Source of the DNA: Ganoderma boninense
Lineage: Eukaryota > Basidiomycota > Agaricomycetes > Polyporales > Polyporaceae
Direction of reading: 5' to 3'
Length of the DNA: 64,000 nucleotides
Assembly (NCBI GenBank): GCA_002900995.3
Contig: CM035304.1
Location: forward strand, 479,498-543,497
Both the position numbers and the translations under genes were made by a program. The notes under the pieces were generated by a model. It had not been told where the DNA came from and did no database searches. It was given only the letters and a program-made list of their open reading frames with translations. This document shows, in pieces, positions 48,755 to 61,560 of this stretch; the first letter of the stretch is position 1, and the number at the start of each line of letters is the position of its first letter.

Positions 48755-51700
48755 TCATATGCGACGCAGCACTGGACCGCCGACGCTCGCTAGACTCCAC
48801 CAGTACGCAAACTGACTCCGATCTCGCGATCACAGGAAACGCACCACTCCTGCCGATGCGAGACTCGCGTCCCCAGCGGCAGCCCTCACATCCCTCTGCT
48901 GGCACCGTCCAGACACGCGCTCGCACGTTACGTTGCATCCCGACGGGGGTACACGAATGCCAAAGGACGTCGCGAAGAAGGAACAAAAGTAGACCCACGG
49001 ACGGCGTCGTTCCGCAGTTTCCGGCAGGGACGCGAGGGGAGGTCGGATGGGCAGTGTGCTCGGACGTCGATTTCCTCCTGCGGTCCGTGCACACCCTTGG
49101 CTTGGCTCTAACCAGGTTGTTTGGTCAAGACGCAACCAGGAGGAGTGTCGGGACAAGTTAAAAGTGACGTGGGATGGTAGAACAGCCATGGATAGTTATG
49201 ATGCCCGGTGTCGGATCGCCGTCTCGACGTCCTTGCTTGCCTGTCTCGCACCGCCCCTCCACGTACCTCCACGTACGAGAACGCCCAGTGAACGCCTTCA
49301 TGCTGAGACTGGTTCCCATGCATGGCGTTTTTGACATTGCCGCAGTACTTGAGTCCATCCAAGATGTCGTCAGGAGAGTAGGCACCGGCTCGGCAACTCG
49401 TCGCGACGGTGGCCCGTGGCGGTCACAGCGGACGCGCTTCCCGGCCGCAGTCGCCGCACCGAGGGACGAGAGGCGTACGTGATGAATTGGATTGAGAGGC
49501 CTGTGATGACGACGACAGGTGGTCGGGAATTCGATGATCATCGGCACTGGCATCGGTATTCTCAATAGAAGTGACGACCAAGGGAGAGGACCGGCGGGCG
49601 AGGATACAGATGCGCTGCCGAGACGGTGATCGAGGTCCAAGTGAGCAGCGTATAGGCCGGCCGCGATATACGCGTAACGGGTGGTAGATAAGGGGGGTAG
49701 GGGTACTTACAGGGCGTGGTATGCTTTCGCATGGCACGGGCACGAGGTTGAGGCGAACTTGTGACAGGGTAAGGCCGCGGTTCAAGCGACGACCATGCAC
49801 AGAAAGGTCCCTTCTACGGAATGCTACTCACCTGGAAACGAGTCGGCTTTCCCGTGCATGGTCTCTGCCGCCACTACAAACCACCAATCGCTGCAGTACG
49901 ACACCGATGCTCCCGTGCTGGATCCGTGGAGGAGACAGGTCGCAGGGATTGGATGGACTGGAGGACCCCATACTTGCTACATGCCAGCGGTGGGTCAGGA
50001 ATGCATAGGGTTGGGAGCTGTGACCGCAGAGAACACCTAGAAAGACAAATCCATGTGACGAGGATGGCGTAACAGTACGAGGTCTGAGTCAACGTTGTAG
50101 GCGTTCAGGGTTTCTTTGAGAGGCTTGACCAGCGGGAGACCACCAGCGAGCCTGTGCAGAGTCGATGATCTACAGTACCAGAAGATAGAAGACAAAGCTC
50201 TCAGAGAATGCTAGAGAACGACCGACGCCTCAGAATCGCTGGCGCCGAGCGTCTCCGTAAGTTTGGTGTTATTTGTTCCGGTTACTTCGCGAGCGCCTGC
50301 GCTTAGCTGTCAGAATCTGTCCCTGCTCCCCGTCGACAGCCATTCCGGCCTGTACCTCCTTCTAACTACCGTCCGAGTGCTGAAGGAGATCTCTTGTATC
50401 TTGAGTTATTTGTCTTATGGAGACTAGCACATCTGAGCTCTCTGATGCACCTCAATCGTCGACGCGCAGTGGAGCCCACGGTCTCCCTGAGACTCCCGCT
50501 TTGCAAGGCCCGGGTCTTTAGACTGACATAGTCTGACATGCGAGCTTCGACATGTTTTGCAACTCCATGTATGTGTGTCCTCATCTTTCTATCATGTGCA
50601 TACCACCCTCCGCACTCATATTCTTCATTATCCGACTCAATTTTACTCAGGCTTTGGCTGACTCGATAAGCGAACCGGTTACCCTGCGTTAGGTTTTGGT
50701 TGTGTCCCCACCTGCGGGACATTACGGGATACCCAAGGAGATCATCACAGGCCCTCGGTGGCTCGTTCATGGAAACCAGCTCACGATCATGGACTTATTC
50801 AAGTATAAAGCCCAGCTGATACGTAGGACGCCCGACCCAAGCTCCCCGAAGCCTGTCGCACCCTCTCCGTGATGCAGATCTATAGCGGGGAAATACAGCA
50901 TCCTCCATATGCATTGTCCTTGCAGAAACCCAGAGGAAATATGGTGGCGTGATGGGCCCGTATATATGTGCAAGCGGGCCAGGAGGATGGGACCGTGGTG
51001 TCAAAGCGTGAGTGTTCTAGTACCGGTCTTTTTTGACCAGACACCAGTTCGAAGTTTTTCCAATGTGACTGCATGCGGTTTCAGGACAATCCCATCGGAC
51101 AAGCGTCGAACTGAGGGACCAGCTTCTCCAAGCCACACAGTGCAGTATCAGCTCCTCTGCTCCACTGCTCTCTTCCAGTGGACTCAGACGCCACCCCCGC
51201 CCCATCCCCGTACACGCGTGTGGATGTACACTTCAACGGTGCTCACGGCTCAACGCATCCATCCCTATTCCGTCTCCGCCCGTTCTCCGCCTGCTACGAC
51301 ACATCTCGCGGGCTGCGCCTTCCCGCTAATTCTGGGCCCCTCCCCTATCAGCGCGACGGCACCCACACCTACGGCCCACCCCTCATGTCGTGCATGTCTC
51401 TGCGACCACTTTATCTTCGGCCTTCGCCCTCCAAGCGCATGTTCCGGGGCACAAGGTCTCCTTTCTCCCCCCCCTCCCCCAACTTCGTCAATGCACAGCC
51501 CTGAGTGGAGATCATGATGCACGCGGCCGGTATGATTCTTCCGAAGTTCGAATATTCAATCGTGTCGCGGTCAGGCGCCAGGCTTACGACACGGACGTCC
51601 TGCCCCTCGCGCCCTCCTTCCCACATTCAATCGCGATATCGATGAGGAGGCGGTACTGGCGCGATATGGTGGACAGAGAAGAAGGACTGGTGAACCGAGG

Positions 51701-52328
51701 CAGTGTCGTGGGCGAGCCTCAGGCCGCGCGCAGGCGGATATGGGCGGCATCCTCAGCCTCTGGGCGCATGGGTGACAGGATTTCTGGGTGACTGCACGTC
51801 AGGGGTAGAGGGATGCGCGTTCTTGAGCTCACGGCATAGTGGAAGCCTGCGCTTTGTGCGTATATAGACACCAATGTCTGTTTTGCTGCTCTCACAGCTG
51901 AGTCGGTGCGTGGCGGAGAGGGCGCCGTGTCCCCATGATGAACGTCACCGGACAGATATTGCCAGCGAAGAGTGCATCTATTTGGCTTGGTGCTCAGCAT
52001 GAAATTCGGGACACGTGTGGAGCTTGACAGGGACGAGCACTGGTACAGCCGGCACAGCAGCCAACAGCCTGGGTGGTCCAGGAGTTGGGAGTTGCGTAGC
52101 AAGGGCGATGCTCTACCCCGGCCCGGTAATGCGGGCGGAACTCTTCTGTGAGGAAAACTATAGTACTGCTGAACTCTGAACAAGGTTTTCTTCCGCATAA
52201 TTAACGCAGCCGTTACTTGAGATCGACAGGCGATAACAAGCACGCCCCGAGTGAGGCATTCACCCTCAGCCCATTGCTCCCCTACTCTATCTTGTCCCTT
52301 GACCTGTCTCTCGTCATTCCTAACCTGC
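48755..52328. other. Non-coding part of the duplicated block
   Basis: Counterpart of 5015-9115, with the empty site of the MITE near 51381-51386. No gene is supported. Confidence 0.5.
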
Positions 52329-53999
52329 ATGGACGAAACAATCCTTCCTTATGTCAATGTGGAGCACTCGATGTCGCCATCCTTCCATATCCCCACCGAG
52401 GTCTGCGAAAACATCATCGATATGCTGTTCTCCCACGACAGTACAGAAACGCTCCAGGACATTGCCACACTCCACAGCTGCGCTCTCGTCTGCGGCGATT
52501 GGCGCGTTCGCTCCCAGAGGATGCTCTTCTACAAAGTGCAGCTTTCAGACACCACATCCTTCCGCCGCCTCTCCACGATCCTTGATGACGCACACCATCT
52601 CCGCGACTACGTGCACCAGGTTGAACTCGCTGGATACCACCTACACAACACCACAAGCATTTTCGCACTGTTTCCTGCCGTCTTCGCAGGAAAGCTCCCC
52701 AACCTCTTTCGGATAGACATAGTGCACTTTTCGGAGTCTGAAGAGACACCGTTCCCCAAGATATTGGGCGCACCGAAGGCCAAGGCTCTCCCGTACATCC
52801 CTCTGCATCCCCGCTTCCGGGCATTCCTCTCTGCCTTCACAGCTATGTCCACACTGTACCTCGTAGATACCACATTCCGCACCTTTAGCGAATTCGCACG
52901 GATGATCCACGGCCTCCCGAGATTGAAGAATCTCGCATGCCAATCCGTCAACTGGATCGCCCCGGGCGGCTCTCACCCCGGCGCTGATTTCACGCTGATG
53001 CAGCCTGAATGGGCGGCCGTCGGTAAAGACACCCTTCCCCCATTTGCGCCGAAAATTCAACAACTAGTGGTATGCTCCGTGACTATTATGATCGCCATGT
53101 AGCCTGGTGATCATTCTGTTTTCATTTTCAGCTTTTCAACATCGCCGAGTATGGGGCAAGAAGACTGACACGGACGCGTGGACCGCTCCTGGCGTGGTTG
53201 TCTCTAGCAATTCCTCTGTCGAGTGAACTCGACCAGCTAGCGTCCGGTATGTGTCGCGCCATTCTTCCGTAACTGTGTCATTGAAAGTGACACAACATTT
53301 TCCCCGTGTCACGGTGGACAGGCGGTGGCATCAACTTGGGCTCGTGCACTGGACTCCACAGATTGTCACTCTATCTTACTCCCCAGTTCTCGATGGATGC
53401 ACATGGCGAGTTTGTCTCAGAGCTGCTTGCCTCGTGGAAATCACGAAATTCGCATTCGACTTTAAAATTTGTTCGGGTTCCTGACTCAAAGACCACTCGC
53501 ACTCGTCAACGCTTTCTAGAGGTTCTGCGTGGTCTCGGAACTGTCACCGAGGCACAGTTTTGGACACCTGAAGAGCCACCTCACTCAGGTGAAGTTCAGG
53601 ACTGTCAGAGGGTGAATTGTCTGTTGGAGGTTGAAATCCACGAGTGGGAGGCACAGCGAAAGTGGTGGATGGACCATTTGGGGAGCTGCTTCCCGACGTG
53701 GTCGAAGGCGGGAAAACTGAAGTTGATCATCTGTACACGTGAGTACACGTTCCGGGGTGATATTATCGGCTCGGGCTTACATTTTAACTCGCAGCGCAGA
53801 ACGCACATCAGGACTGGGCTGACGAGGAGAAACCTCTACAGTCAGATGCTGCTGCTCCATCTCAGGTTGAAGAGGCCGAGTCTAGTTCCTTATCCAAGGT
53901 AACGTTGATTCCACATTTTTACAGCGGTGGCATCCGGCTCAGATTACAAATTCCCCCCGCCAGGATGCTCCTTCGGCCCAGAAAACTGAACCCATTTAG
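52329..53999 (+). CDS. F-box-like protein, tandem copy D
   Basis: Five exons, 52329-53069, 53132-53246, 53322-53738, 53795-53898 and 53964-53999, join in frame to 470 residues. The N-terminal F-box-like segment runs from about residue 21 (IPTEVCENIIDMLFS) to about 60 (CALVCGDWRVRSQRM). Leu-rich sequence follows, with the family blocks KLPNLFRIDI, TFRTFSEFARMIHGLPRL and HEWEAQRKWWMDHL. The last exon encodes DAPSAQKTEPI. Probably an SCF substrate receptor. It is the intact form of copy A and closer to B than to C. Start chosen at the ATG shared by copies A-D. Confidence 0.85.
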
Positions 54000-55669
54000 G
54001 ACAACATTTCGCGGAGATTCACGCAACCGCGCCTTGCAACGGCCATCACCACTCCCCTATGATGCTCGATCTCGCTGTCTGCGCGAGGCAAGCTGTCTGT
54101 ACACTCCCATTTTCGAGCCTGTTCCAGTGACCAAGAGCACGTTTACCATCACGAATAACAAATTCAAACACAACGACTCGCGAAATGTTTCCTGGCCTTC
54201 CTCGTCCAGTGTCTTCGTCTCGGGCACATAACCTTCTCATTCCTCGTTCCATGTCCCCGCCTACATTCTCGCTACTCTCCCTAGGCTCCTTCATCCCGCG
54301 TCCCGCCCCGCTGAAACGCTCACGCGCTCCACTTCCTGGTCCATCGTTACCAATGCGCGTGCTGCCCCGATCAAGCCCTTCTACTCCTCCGCAAAGGTCA
54401 ACCACGATGCCAACGGGCCGCCGACTACCACCCATAAATACACCACGATCCCGAAGAGAGCACTCAGGGCCTTCCCTCAGCGTGATCCTCGCGCCCGTGC
54501 CCCACCCGAGCGAAGGCTGCATCCGCCGCTCACCGCTCAGCATCCATCCGTGGACGTGCAGCAAAGCGGCAGCGGCCTCCACCAGCACCTCACGACCGAG
54601 CAACGCCCCCCACTCGCCTTCGCCCAAAGTCTTCTGCAGCGTCGACGTCAGTCGACGCCAGCACCCCAGCGACCGCGCGCATTGGGCTCGGAGCCGAGCT
54701 CGCGCACGGGTCGACGTCGTCGAATCTCGCGACTAGTATTACTCCTGGCCCTAGTCGACTATCGGCTCTACGCTCGCCCCTCGATACCGCCTGTGGGACC
54801 GTCAGATCTAGAGCTCGCGTTGGCTCCCGCTGCGCGTTATAGCCCCTCCTTCAAGTTCCGGCGTGGTTCACGGTCGGGGACTCGGAGAGCACAGGCAATA
54901 CCCGTTCTTGTTCTGGTCAGGCCAGCGAGGAGTTTTCTGAGTGGGACGACGCGGTGCGGTGAGAGTCAGTGAAGCGATAGGGTGAGTGGGAAGGTGCGAG
55001 TGCGGAGAGCAAAGTCGAAGAGGGTGAGGATGAACACGAAGGAGAGGAAGAAGACCGTGGAGCGGCTGCAGCTAGATGCACTCCGCACGCGCGGTAGACA
55101 TACATATATCAGGACTGCATGCATTCCCTTCCCTATATGAGCGAATTGTTTTTGTTTCATTATTTATCTTCATCATTGTCAACGCGACGGCGGCCTGCAC
55201 GACTCGCGGATGTTTCTCTAACATCGCGGGGTACGGCGGGAGTTGACAATGGAGCAATGGCAGTTCTGGAGCCCCGAAATATCACTCACCTTCAGTCGCA
55301 CTAGCATCGCATCGCGACCTGCGGATGCCATGCGTTACAACCCAATGCGTGCGCCCACACCGACATATGGCAACGCGCGAGCCATGTCTTCGCATTGACC
55401 AAGGTCGATCGACCACGCACATGGAAACAACCACAGTCCGCAGACAAAGAAGGCAACACACAAAGCATTATCCAGGCGTAAGCTAAATCGTCCGTGGTAC
55501 ACTGACAGCGTACGCGCGTAAATCAATAAAAAATCGTCAAGACGCGACAGCACTGGCACACAGCGCGCGCCGAGCCGAAAAGTCCGTCCTTTTCACGACA
55601 CGCCATCCAGTCGTTCGAACGTCCACGGAAGACACAGGTCCAGAAGTCCGAAAGTACACCCGCCCGCGT
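54000..55669. other. Intergenic, no firm gene
   Basis: A 183-codon Pro/Ser/Arg-rich frame at 54185-54736 is open here, but its counterpart in contig 1 is not conserved in length or phase. Not called. Confidence 0.45.
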
Positions 55670-56241
55670 TCACAACGCCAGGCCGACAGCCGCGACGACG
55701 CCGAGGGCGGCGACGAGGCCCGACGTGCTGCGACCCATCGCGCCGTTCAGAGCCGTGCCCGTGCCCGACCCGGTCGCCGCCGACCCCGTGCCCGTACCAG
55801 TTCCCGTGCCCGTGCCCGAACCCGACCCAGAGGCCGCGCCGGACGTGCTGCTGGCGGGGGAGATGCTCGTCCCGACGACGGTGCCGGACAGCGGGAGGCT
55901 CGTGCCGGGGACGGAGAGCGAGCCTGAGGGGATGACGCCCGATGCGGAGCTGCTCGCGGTGATGAGGGTGTCGCTGCTCGCTGTGGGCGCGGAGCCGGAC
56001 GCGGGGATGGAGACGGGGGGCACGGAGAGGGATGCGCTGCTCGACGCGGTGGGGACGGCGATCGAGGTTTCGCTCAGGGAGACTGAGGGATGCGTGCGTT
56101 AGCGAATGAGGACAAGAGGAGAGGAGCAAAACGCGTACGTGATGGGACCGTGGCCACCGACGAGAGCTGTTGTGGGGCCGCGGCGACGCTCGTGAAGGCG
56201 ACGGCGAGGGAGAGGACGACGAGCTTGGTGTTGGCAAGCAT
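55670..56241 (-). CDS. Ser/Thr-rich GPI-anchored cell-surface protein
   Basis: Two minus-strand exons, 56139-56241 and 55670-56082, join in frame to 171 residues. Seen: a signal peptide (MLANTKLVVLSLAVAFTSVAA), then a cysteine-free region very rich in Ser, Thr, Ala, Val and Pro. A Gly-Thr/Gly-Ser repeat follows (about 55790-55840), and a hydrophobic tail (SGLVAALGVVAAVGLAL) ends at the stop, as in GPI-anchor signals. The protein is probably heavily O-mannosylated and wall- or membrane-bound. No enzymatic domain is seen. The Gly-Thr tract is lost or scrambled in the contig 1 copy, so it may vary in length. It is not a CFEM protein, unlike the two surface proteins at 15-18 kb. Confidence 0.8.
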
Positions 56242-57101
56242 GGTGTATCGGCGGTGGTATTAGAGGAGGAAGACGTGCAACGGAGAAGTGTAGTGGGTGA
56301 AAGAAGGACGCGGTCGTCGAGAGTGGATGACAGACCTGTACTAGAAGGGGAGGCAAGATGCTGAATTCTCCGGCTGGGGGGGACGCGCTATATGTACCAG
56401 CGAGGGCATAACCAATTCGAACCGTGTACCGTTCCCAAAGTGGAGCCCCGTTGCCGCCTCCACCTCGTCTCAGCATCGCGAATGGCGCAAGGGTGGAGCA
56501 GCGAGGCTAGCCTGCGATGCTGCGCAGCACACGACGAGGGGGGCGTTTCAGTCCGGGTCGACACCGCGCGCAGTCGAATAATCATGCCTGTGTGTCTCGG
56601 GTTTCTTACTCCGGTTGCGATGCCCACCCGTGTAAGTGGATAAAACAACCGCGAAGGTTTTCGCACTTGACGTCACGGGTGGACCGCTGTAGCGCCTGTG
56701 GGTGGAGCTAGAAGGAAAACGCACACCGGGCACGACCGCCGTGCTGCGAACGCCACAAGGCAGTGAATGGGCTTTGTTTCCCTTTGCACTGTACTCCGCC
56801 CTGTGTGAGATCAGCAGGCCCTGCGGTTTACGTTCGAAATGAATGGGATCTTTCAGAGGGGTTCACGTCCGGCTGAACAGCCCCGAGAGCGATGAGCACC
56901 AGCGAAATGGTAGATCAGCAAATGGCTTGACGTACCATACCTCCTGCTGCGCTTGGAAAGTCTTGGCATCCTACAGCGTTTCGTCTTGAACGGGGGTCGC
57001 TTCGACAGCTGATGTCAGAATCCAAGATATATGCGCGTCTATACCCATGAAGGAACACCGTGTAAGATATACCGCTCCATCCAACCTCCTCAAATCGCCC
57101 A
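56242..57101. other. Intergenic, GPI-protein promoter side
   Basis: Upstream of the GPI-protein gene and downstream of the thioesterase gene (both minus strand). No gene is seen. Confidence 0.5.
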
Positions 57102-58622
57102 TCACGATTTCGATTCCACCAGGATCTCCGCGCCGCCAGGGAGCTTGACCGGAACCGATGCACCGTTAGGATCCTTCGTCTGCGACGGCTCACCAAGCAT
57201 ATGCCGCACCGCCGTCGAGTTGAGGAGCTTCGCGTACCGCGGCTGGACGAAGAGCGCGCTGTATGTATGCGTCAATCACCAACGACGCGAACGTTCCCTC
57301 AGCGGCGAAGTCAGAGCGAACGCCAAGGACGGGGACGCACCTCGCCTCTGCAAGCACGGTACCGGCCATATCCTCCACGACGCCGGACACGCGGGATTTG
57401 CGGCCCTGGGCCTCGTCTAGACGGACCTTGATGACGATGAACTGGTCCGCGCGTGTGGGAGCCTTGTAGTTGATGTTCAGGTTCGCCGTCACGCCGACCT
57501 TCTCAGGGAGGTTCAAGAGTGCCTGGGAGATTAAGGATGGTCAGCGTCGCTCCATCGGCAGGTACATAGTCCCGTCAAGGTGAGGGCCCTGTCCTCTCCT
57601 GAATGTTCTTCATAGCTTTCCGCCACCCGAAAATCATGCCTTACTTAGCTGGCCCCAGACATCTTCTTCGACAGCCTCTAGGGGTCAAAGGAACGTAACG
57701 GACAGAACGGTGCGCCCTCGTAATACTCATGCAGTCCTTCCACGATCGCCACTCAGTCATACGTTGACAGTCTACATGCGACCTGCCAGTCAATGTACGA
57801 CTCAATGAGACGCGAGCGAGGACGGTGCATGGGGTGGGGACCGCTGAGGATCACATCTCAGGAAAATAGACCGAGCCCAACCATCAAGATGCGTGCGCAT
57901 CGAAGTTCCCCACATAAACCGACAAAGCGCCGCCACATATGGGGACACAGGTGGTTGCACTCGGTCTCCCGAAGACACGTTCACCCAATCACCCCTGGGA
58001 GCCACGCACACCAGCAAGGAATGAACGAGAACACACGCAGACTCACCACCCGCGCCAACGTCTCGTCCAGCAGCGTCGCCAGCAGGCCCCCATGAATGAC
58101 GCCCTCGTGCCCACACAGCGCGCGCCCGACGTGTATGAACACCCAGTTTTCCGTCGCGTCGTGCCGCGCGCGCACGAGCGGCGGGATCGCGAGCTTCCCG
58201 GGGCCCTTGAGCGTGCCCGCCGTCAGGCTGTTCACGCGGCGCTCCTCTGGCAGGTTCAGGTACGGCCGCGTCTCGTACCACTCGTCCGCGTCCGCGCGAG
58301 TGCGCGCGCGGTGCGCCTCGAGCACCGGCAGCCGCCGGATCGCGTCCTCGAGCTCCGCGATGTGCGTCAGCGCCGCGGGGTCCTCCGGGTGCAGAGGGGG
58401 CGGGGCGGTCCGTGGCGAGAGCAGGTGCGCGAACTCGGGCGGGTAGAGGGCGCCGACGTAGTAGGAGGTCGAGGCGAGGGCCGTCGCGCCTGCGACGAGG
58501 CGGACGGTGCGCCAGAAGGCCGAGGGGGGCGGCGGCGGCGCTGACGTGGACGTGGATGCCCAGCGTGCTGGGGCTGCCCCGGGGACACGAGCTAGGTGGC
58601 GGCGGAGGTGGGAGGAGAGCAT
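57102..58622 (-). CDS. Hotdog-fold thioesterase (THEM4/PaaI-like), probably mitochondrial
   Basis: Three minus-strand exons, 58047-58622, 57341-57522 and 57102-57258, join in frame to 304 residues. The N-terminus is basic and Ser/Ala-rich without acidic residues (MLSSHLRRHLARVPGAAPARW), as in mitochondrial presequences. A hydrophobic stretch follows at about 45-65. The hotdog core holds IHGGLLATLLDETLARV, with HGG at 177-179 and the acidic pair D186-E187, then KVGVTANLNINYKAPTRADQ and the C-terminal LFVQPRYAKLLN. Such enzymes hydrolyse acyl-CoA thioesters. The exact substrate is unknown. Intron 1 is 524 bases, long for this genome, and its acceptor is CTCCCAG. An ATG further upstream would only extend the presequence. 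The contig 1/contig 2 counterpart is split by the gap. Confidence 0.85.
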
Positions 58623-60638
58623 GGTGGTGGTAGGAAGAGAAGGTGCGTGAACGTTGTTTTCGTCCGAGCTCGTCGGGCCCGCTGTCCTCGACACCGCACT
58701 CCGGAGACTGGCATTGCTCCGGACTTCTTCCGGCCCGGTTGTTTGTTATTGTTAGGATCAGAGGCTATTGCCTTTGACGCCCACGACTGCCACAGTGCAA
58801 CCCATCGTCATGTCAAATATGGGGGACGGGTTTTTCAAGCTATCGTACCCACTTCGCATATTATATAGCCAACTAGCGATTAAAATTCGTGCACCATTCC
58901 CTCGGCGCACAGGATATGAATCAAACTTTCTGGCAACTTTTGAGACACGGTCACCAGGAATGAGGCCAGTGCCATGCCAATGCCCGGCGCACGACTCACG
59001 TGCGGGCCCGGGGCTTTCTTGTTATCTCGTATGTAGAGGCGTTTCTCGATACCATGTGACGTGATGTTCTATGCACCGCCTTTGCCCATGTAAACCTACC
59101 TCGGCGCGATGTGGCCCTCGTCTCATCTGGGCGACATGCACTGTGTCATGCAGGCTGTCACCACGCCATCTCGGGGCAAGCATCACTCCAAAGCTGAGCG
59201 TTTTGTTGGTGTAGTTAACTGCGGAGGGCGTGGTCTAAATTTCTTCGCGGTTATAGGTCTCAGTCTGTCGAGACTATATGCGGCACGCTTACATCCGTTT
59301 CCTCGCAGCAACTACCATACAGGGACGGCCATTCGCCACCAAGAATAATATTTTCCACCGTCGGACAATGCCTTCCCCTTTCCAAGTCAAGATAGCCGCA
59401 TTTATGCGCATATAAGCGGCATCCACAGAGCAATATCGCCTTCGCATTATCTCATTCCCTACAAACGGTGAGTCAGGCTCGAAGATGTCCTGTCACCTCA
59501 ATGACGAGAGCGTTTACAGAACGCAATCGACCTCCCAAACTTGTTCTGTCCGCTATGCACGCATCGGGCTATCGTTTTGCAGATCCGGACAACATCGGGA
59601 CGCTGACAAGCGTCGACGTCCCGAATCCGCCTCGAGGTCGCATTGATATGTATTTCTGCAGGTGCGGTTGTATTCATCACATCGCACGACAACGTCGGTG
59701 CCAACGTATTTCGGCCGCCAAATTCGCCAATCGCATGCGTTTGTCGTTCCATATGGCGACACCCGACCACCCTGACTAAGACGTAGGTTCTCAACTTCAC
59801 CGCAAACAGACATGCTGAATTCTTTATTCAAAACCGATATCAGAACCACGGCATGAGGCCAAGGGCCCGAAGGGTCGTGGCCAATGTCGTCCCGGCATGG
59901 AGCATGGACCTCACATATAGACGCAGGGAGGTTTGCCCGTGCGTTACCCGTCGTTTGAGATTTGAATTGCCTCAAGTTAGACCACGTTGAATCTGCGACA
60001 ACGGCGGGGATCTGCCGGCCGGGCACCGTTGTTAAAACTTTAATGGGGACAAACATCCCACGATTCCCCGGGTCACGCAATGGTTCTATCTTCGTGCCTA
60101 TCGGTACGCAGTGCACTCCGATAAAGCGCGAGTCCGCGAGTATTCGAGCGGCTGGCTCGCGCCACAAACCTTGCCGCAGTGCGGACACAGCGTATATCCG
60201 TCGTGCGTCTTTATGTCGACGGGGCTGTCAGGATACGTGAAGACGATTACTTGAGCGAGCAAGTCAGCAAAAAACCTTGAAATCAACCGGGTCTCATCGA
60301 TGCAGCGAACAGACAGTCAGAACAGGGGATTATTACGTGATGCGAAATGGTCACAGACAGACAGTGGTTACCATATGTGGCGAGGAGGTGTGGACCACAG
60401 CAGGCGCATCAACGGTTTTCGCCGTCGCCTATCCGTACAGAGCAAGCGTGTCGCACGAATCGTCCTCGCAGTGGCAGCGGGATGAATCAGCAGCGATGGC
60501 CCGCAGGCTGCCGCACCTACATATTTCGCGCTGACCTCTGCAGCATCAGTCAAGTGATTTGGGCTGCACTTGCGTCGAAGCCCAACGCCCCCCGTCCCAG
60601 TCCCAGATCTCCCACAGATAACGCCTCTCTCCTCGAAA
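58623..60638. other. Intergenic between thioesterase and nitroreductase genes
   Basis: This must hold the divergent promoters. The stretch 59330-60130 is well conserved in the contig 2 copy, but its frames are short and match no family. No RNA gene was recognised. Confidence 0.5.
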
Positions 60639-61560
60639 ATGGTGCGCGCCCTGTCCTCCCTCACCTCCGTATATAATCGCACCTCGCGGGCCCTGCTCGC
60701 CCTCACCCACCGCCGCTCCACCTCTCCTCTGTACACCCCCCAGCTCTCAGCCTCGCGCCTCGCCCCCACCACCCAGCTCCGCACCACCATGTCTGGCTCC
60801 GCCGCGTTCTTCGAGGCCGTCAAGGGCCGCCGCACCATCTACGCCCTTTCCTCAGAGTCCACGATCCCCGACGAGAAGATCCAGGAGATCATCAGCGAGG
60901 CCGTCAAGAACGCGCCCAGCTCCTTCAACAGCCAGAGCAGCCGCGTACGTCCCCCCCCTCCTCCGCGCGTTCCTCCCCGAACGACGCTGACCTTGCGCGC
61001 GTGCTTTGCAGGCCGTCCTCCTTCTCGGGGACGAGCATAAGAAGCTCTGGGACATTACCCTGACCGTCCTCAAGGGCATTGTGCCCGAGGACCAGTTCCC
61101 CGCGACCGAGGGCCGCATCAAGGGCTTCGCCGCCGGCCACGGCACCGTCCTTTTCTTCGAGGATGAGGACGTCGTCAAGGGCCTCCAGAGCAAGTTCGCC
61201 CTCTACGCCGACCGCTTCCCCCAGTGGTCCCAGCACGCCTCCGTACGTCCCGTCTCCTTCCTTCCTTCCATCCCTCCCGTTATATGCGCAAGACGCCGGG
61301 TAACTCACGCACGCACCGTTTGGCACCGACAGGGCATCCTGCAGTACATTGTGTGGACCGCGCTCGAGACGGAGGGCCTCGGCGCGTCGCTGCAGCACTA
61401 CAACCCGCTCATCACGTCGCAGGTGCTCTCGACGTGGGACCTGCCCGCGTCGTGGTCGCTCGTTGCGCAGCTCGTGTTCGGCAAGCCCGTCGCGCCCGCC
61501 GGCGAGAAGACGTTCGAGCCTGTCGAGGGCGTCCGCTTCAAGACCTTCGGCAAGCAGTGA
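60639..61560 (+). CDS. Nitroreductase-family protein (FRM2/HBN1-like)
   Basis: Three exons, 60639-60944, 61012-61242 and 61333-61560, join in frame to 254 residues. The core starts at about residue 51 (MSGSAAFFEAVKGRRTIYAL). Family blocks follow: APSSFNSQSSRAVLLLG, LWDITLTVLKGIVPEDQF, TVLFFEDEDVVKGLQ, ALYADRFPQWSQHASGILQ, and the C-terminal FKTFG. These are hallmarks of the small FMN-dependent fungal nitroreductases FRM2/HBN1, which in yeast are tied to nitro-compound and oxidative-stress responses and lipid signalling. The first 50 residues are basic and Ser/Thr-rich and could be a mitochondrial presequence. Alternatively translation starts at ATG 60789, giving about 204 residues, close to the usual length. 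Confidence 0.9.

Larger units (their letters stand above)
48755..57430. repeat. Direct duplicate of 5015-14320
   Basis: Same order as contig 1: non-coding block, F-box copy D, GPI-protein gene, thioesterase gene. All genes are open here, the 521-bp MITE is absent, and sequence continues without a gap through the thioesterase gene. Confidence 0.9.

Noticed and set aside
54185..54736. 183-codon Pro/Ser/Arg-rich frame
   Set aside because: The allelic sequence in contig 1 changes phase and length, with no domain and no intron pattern.
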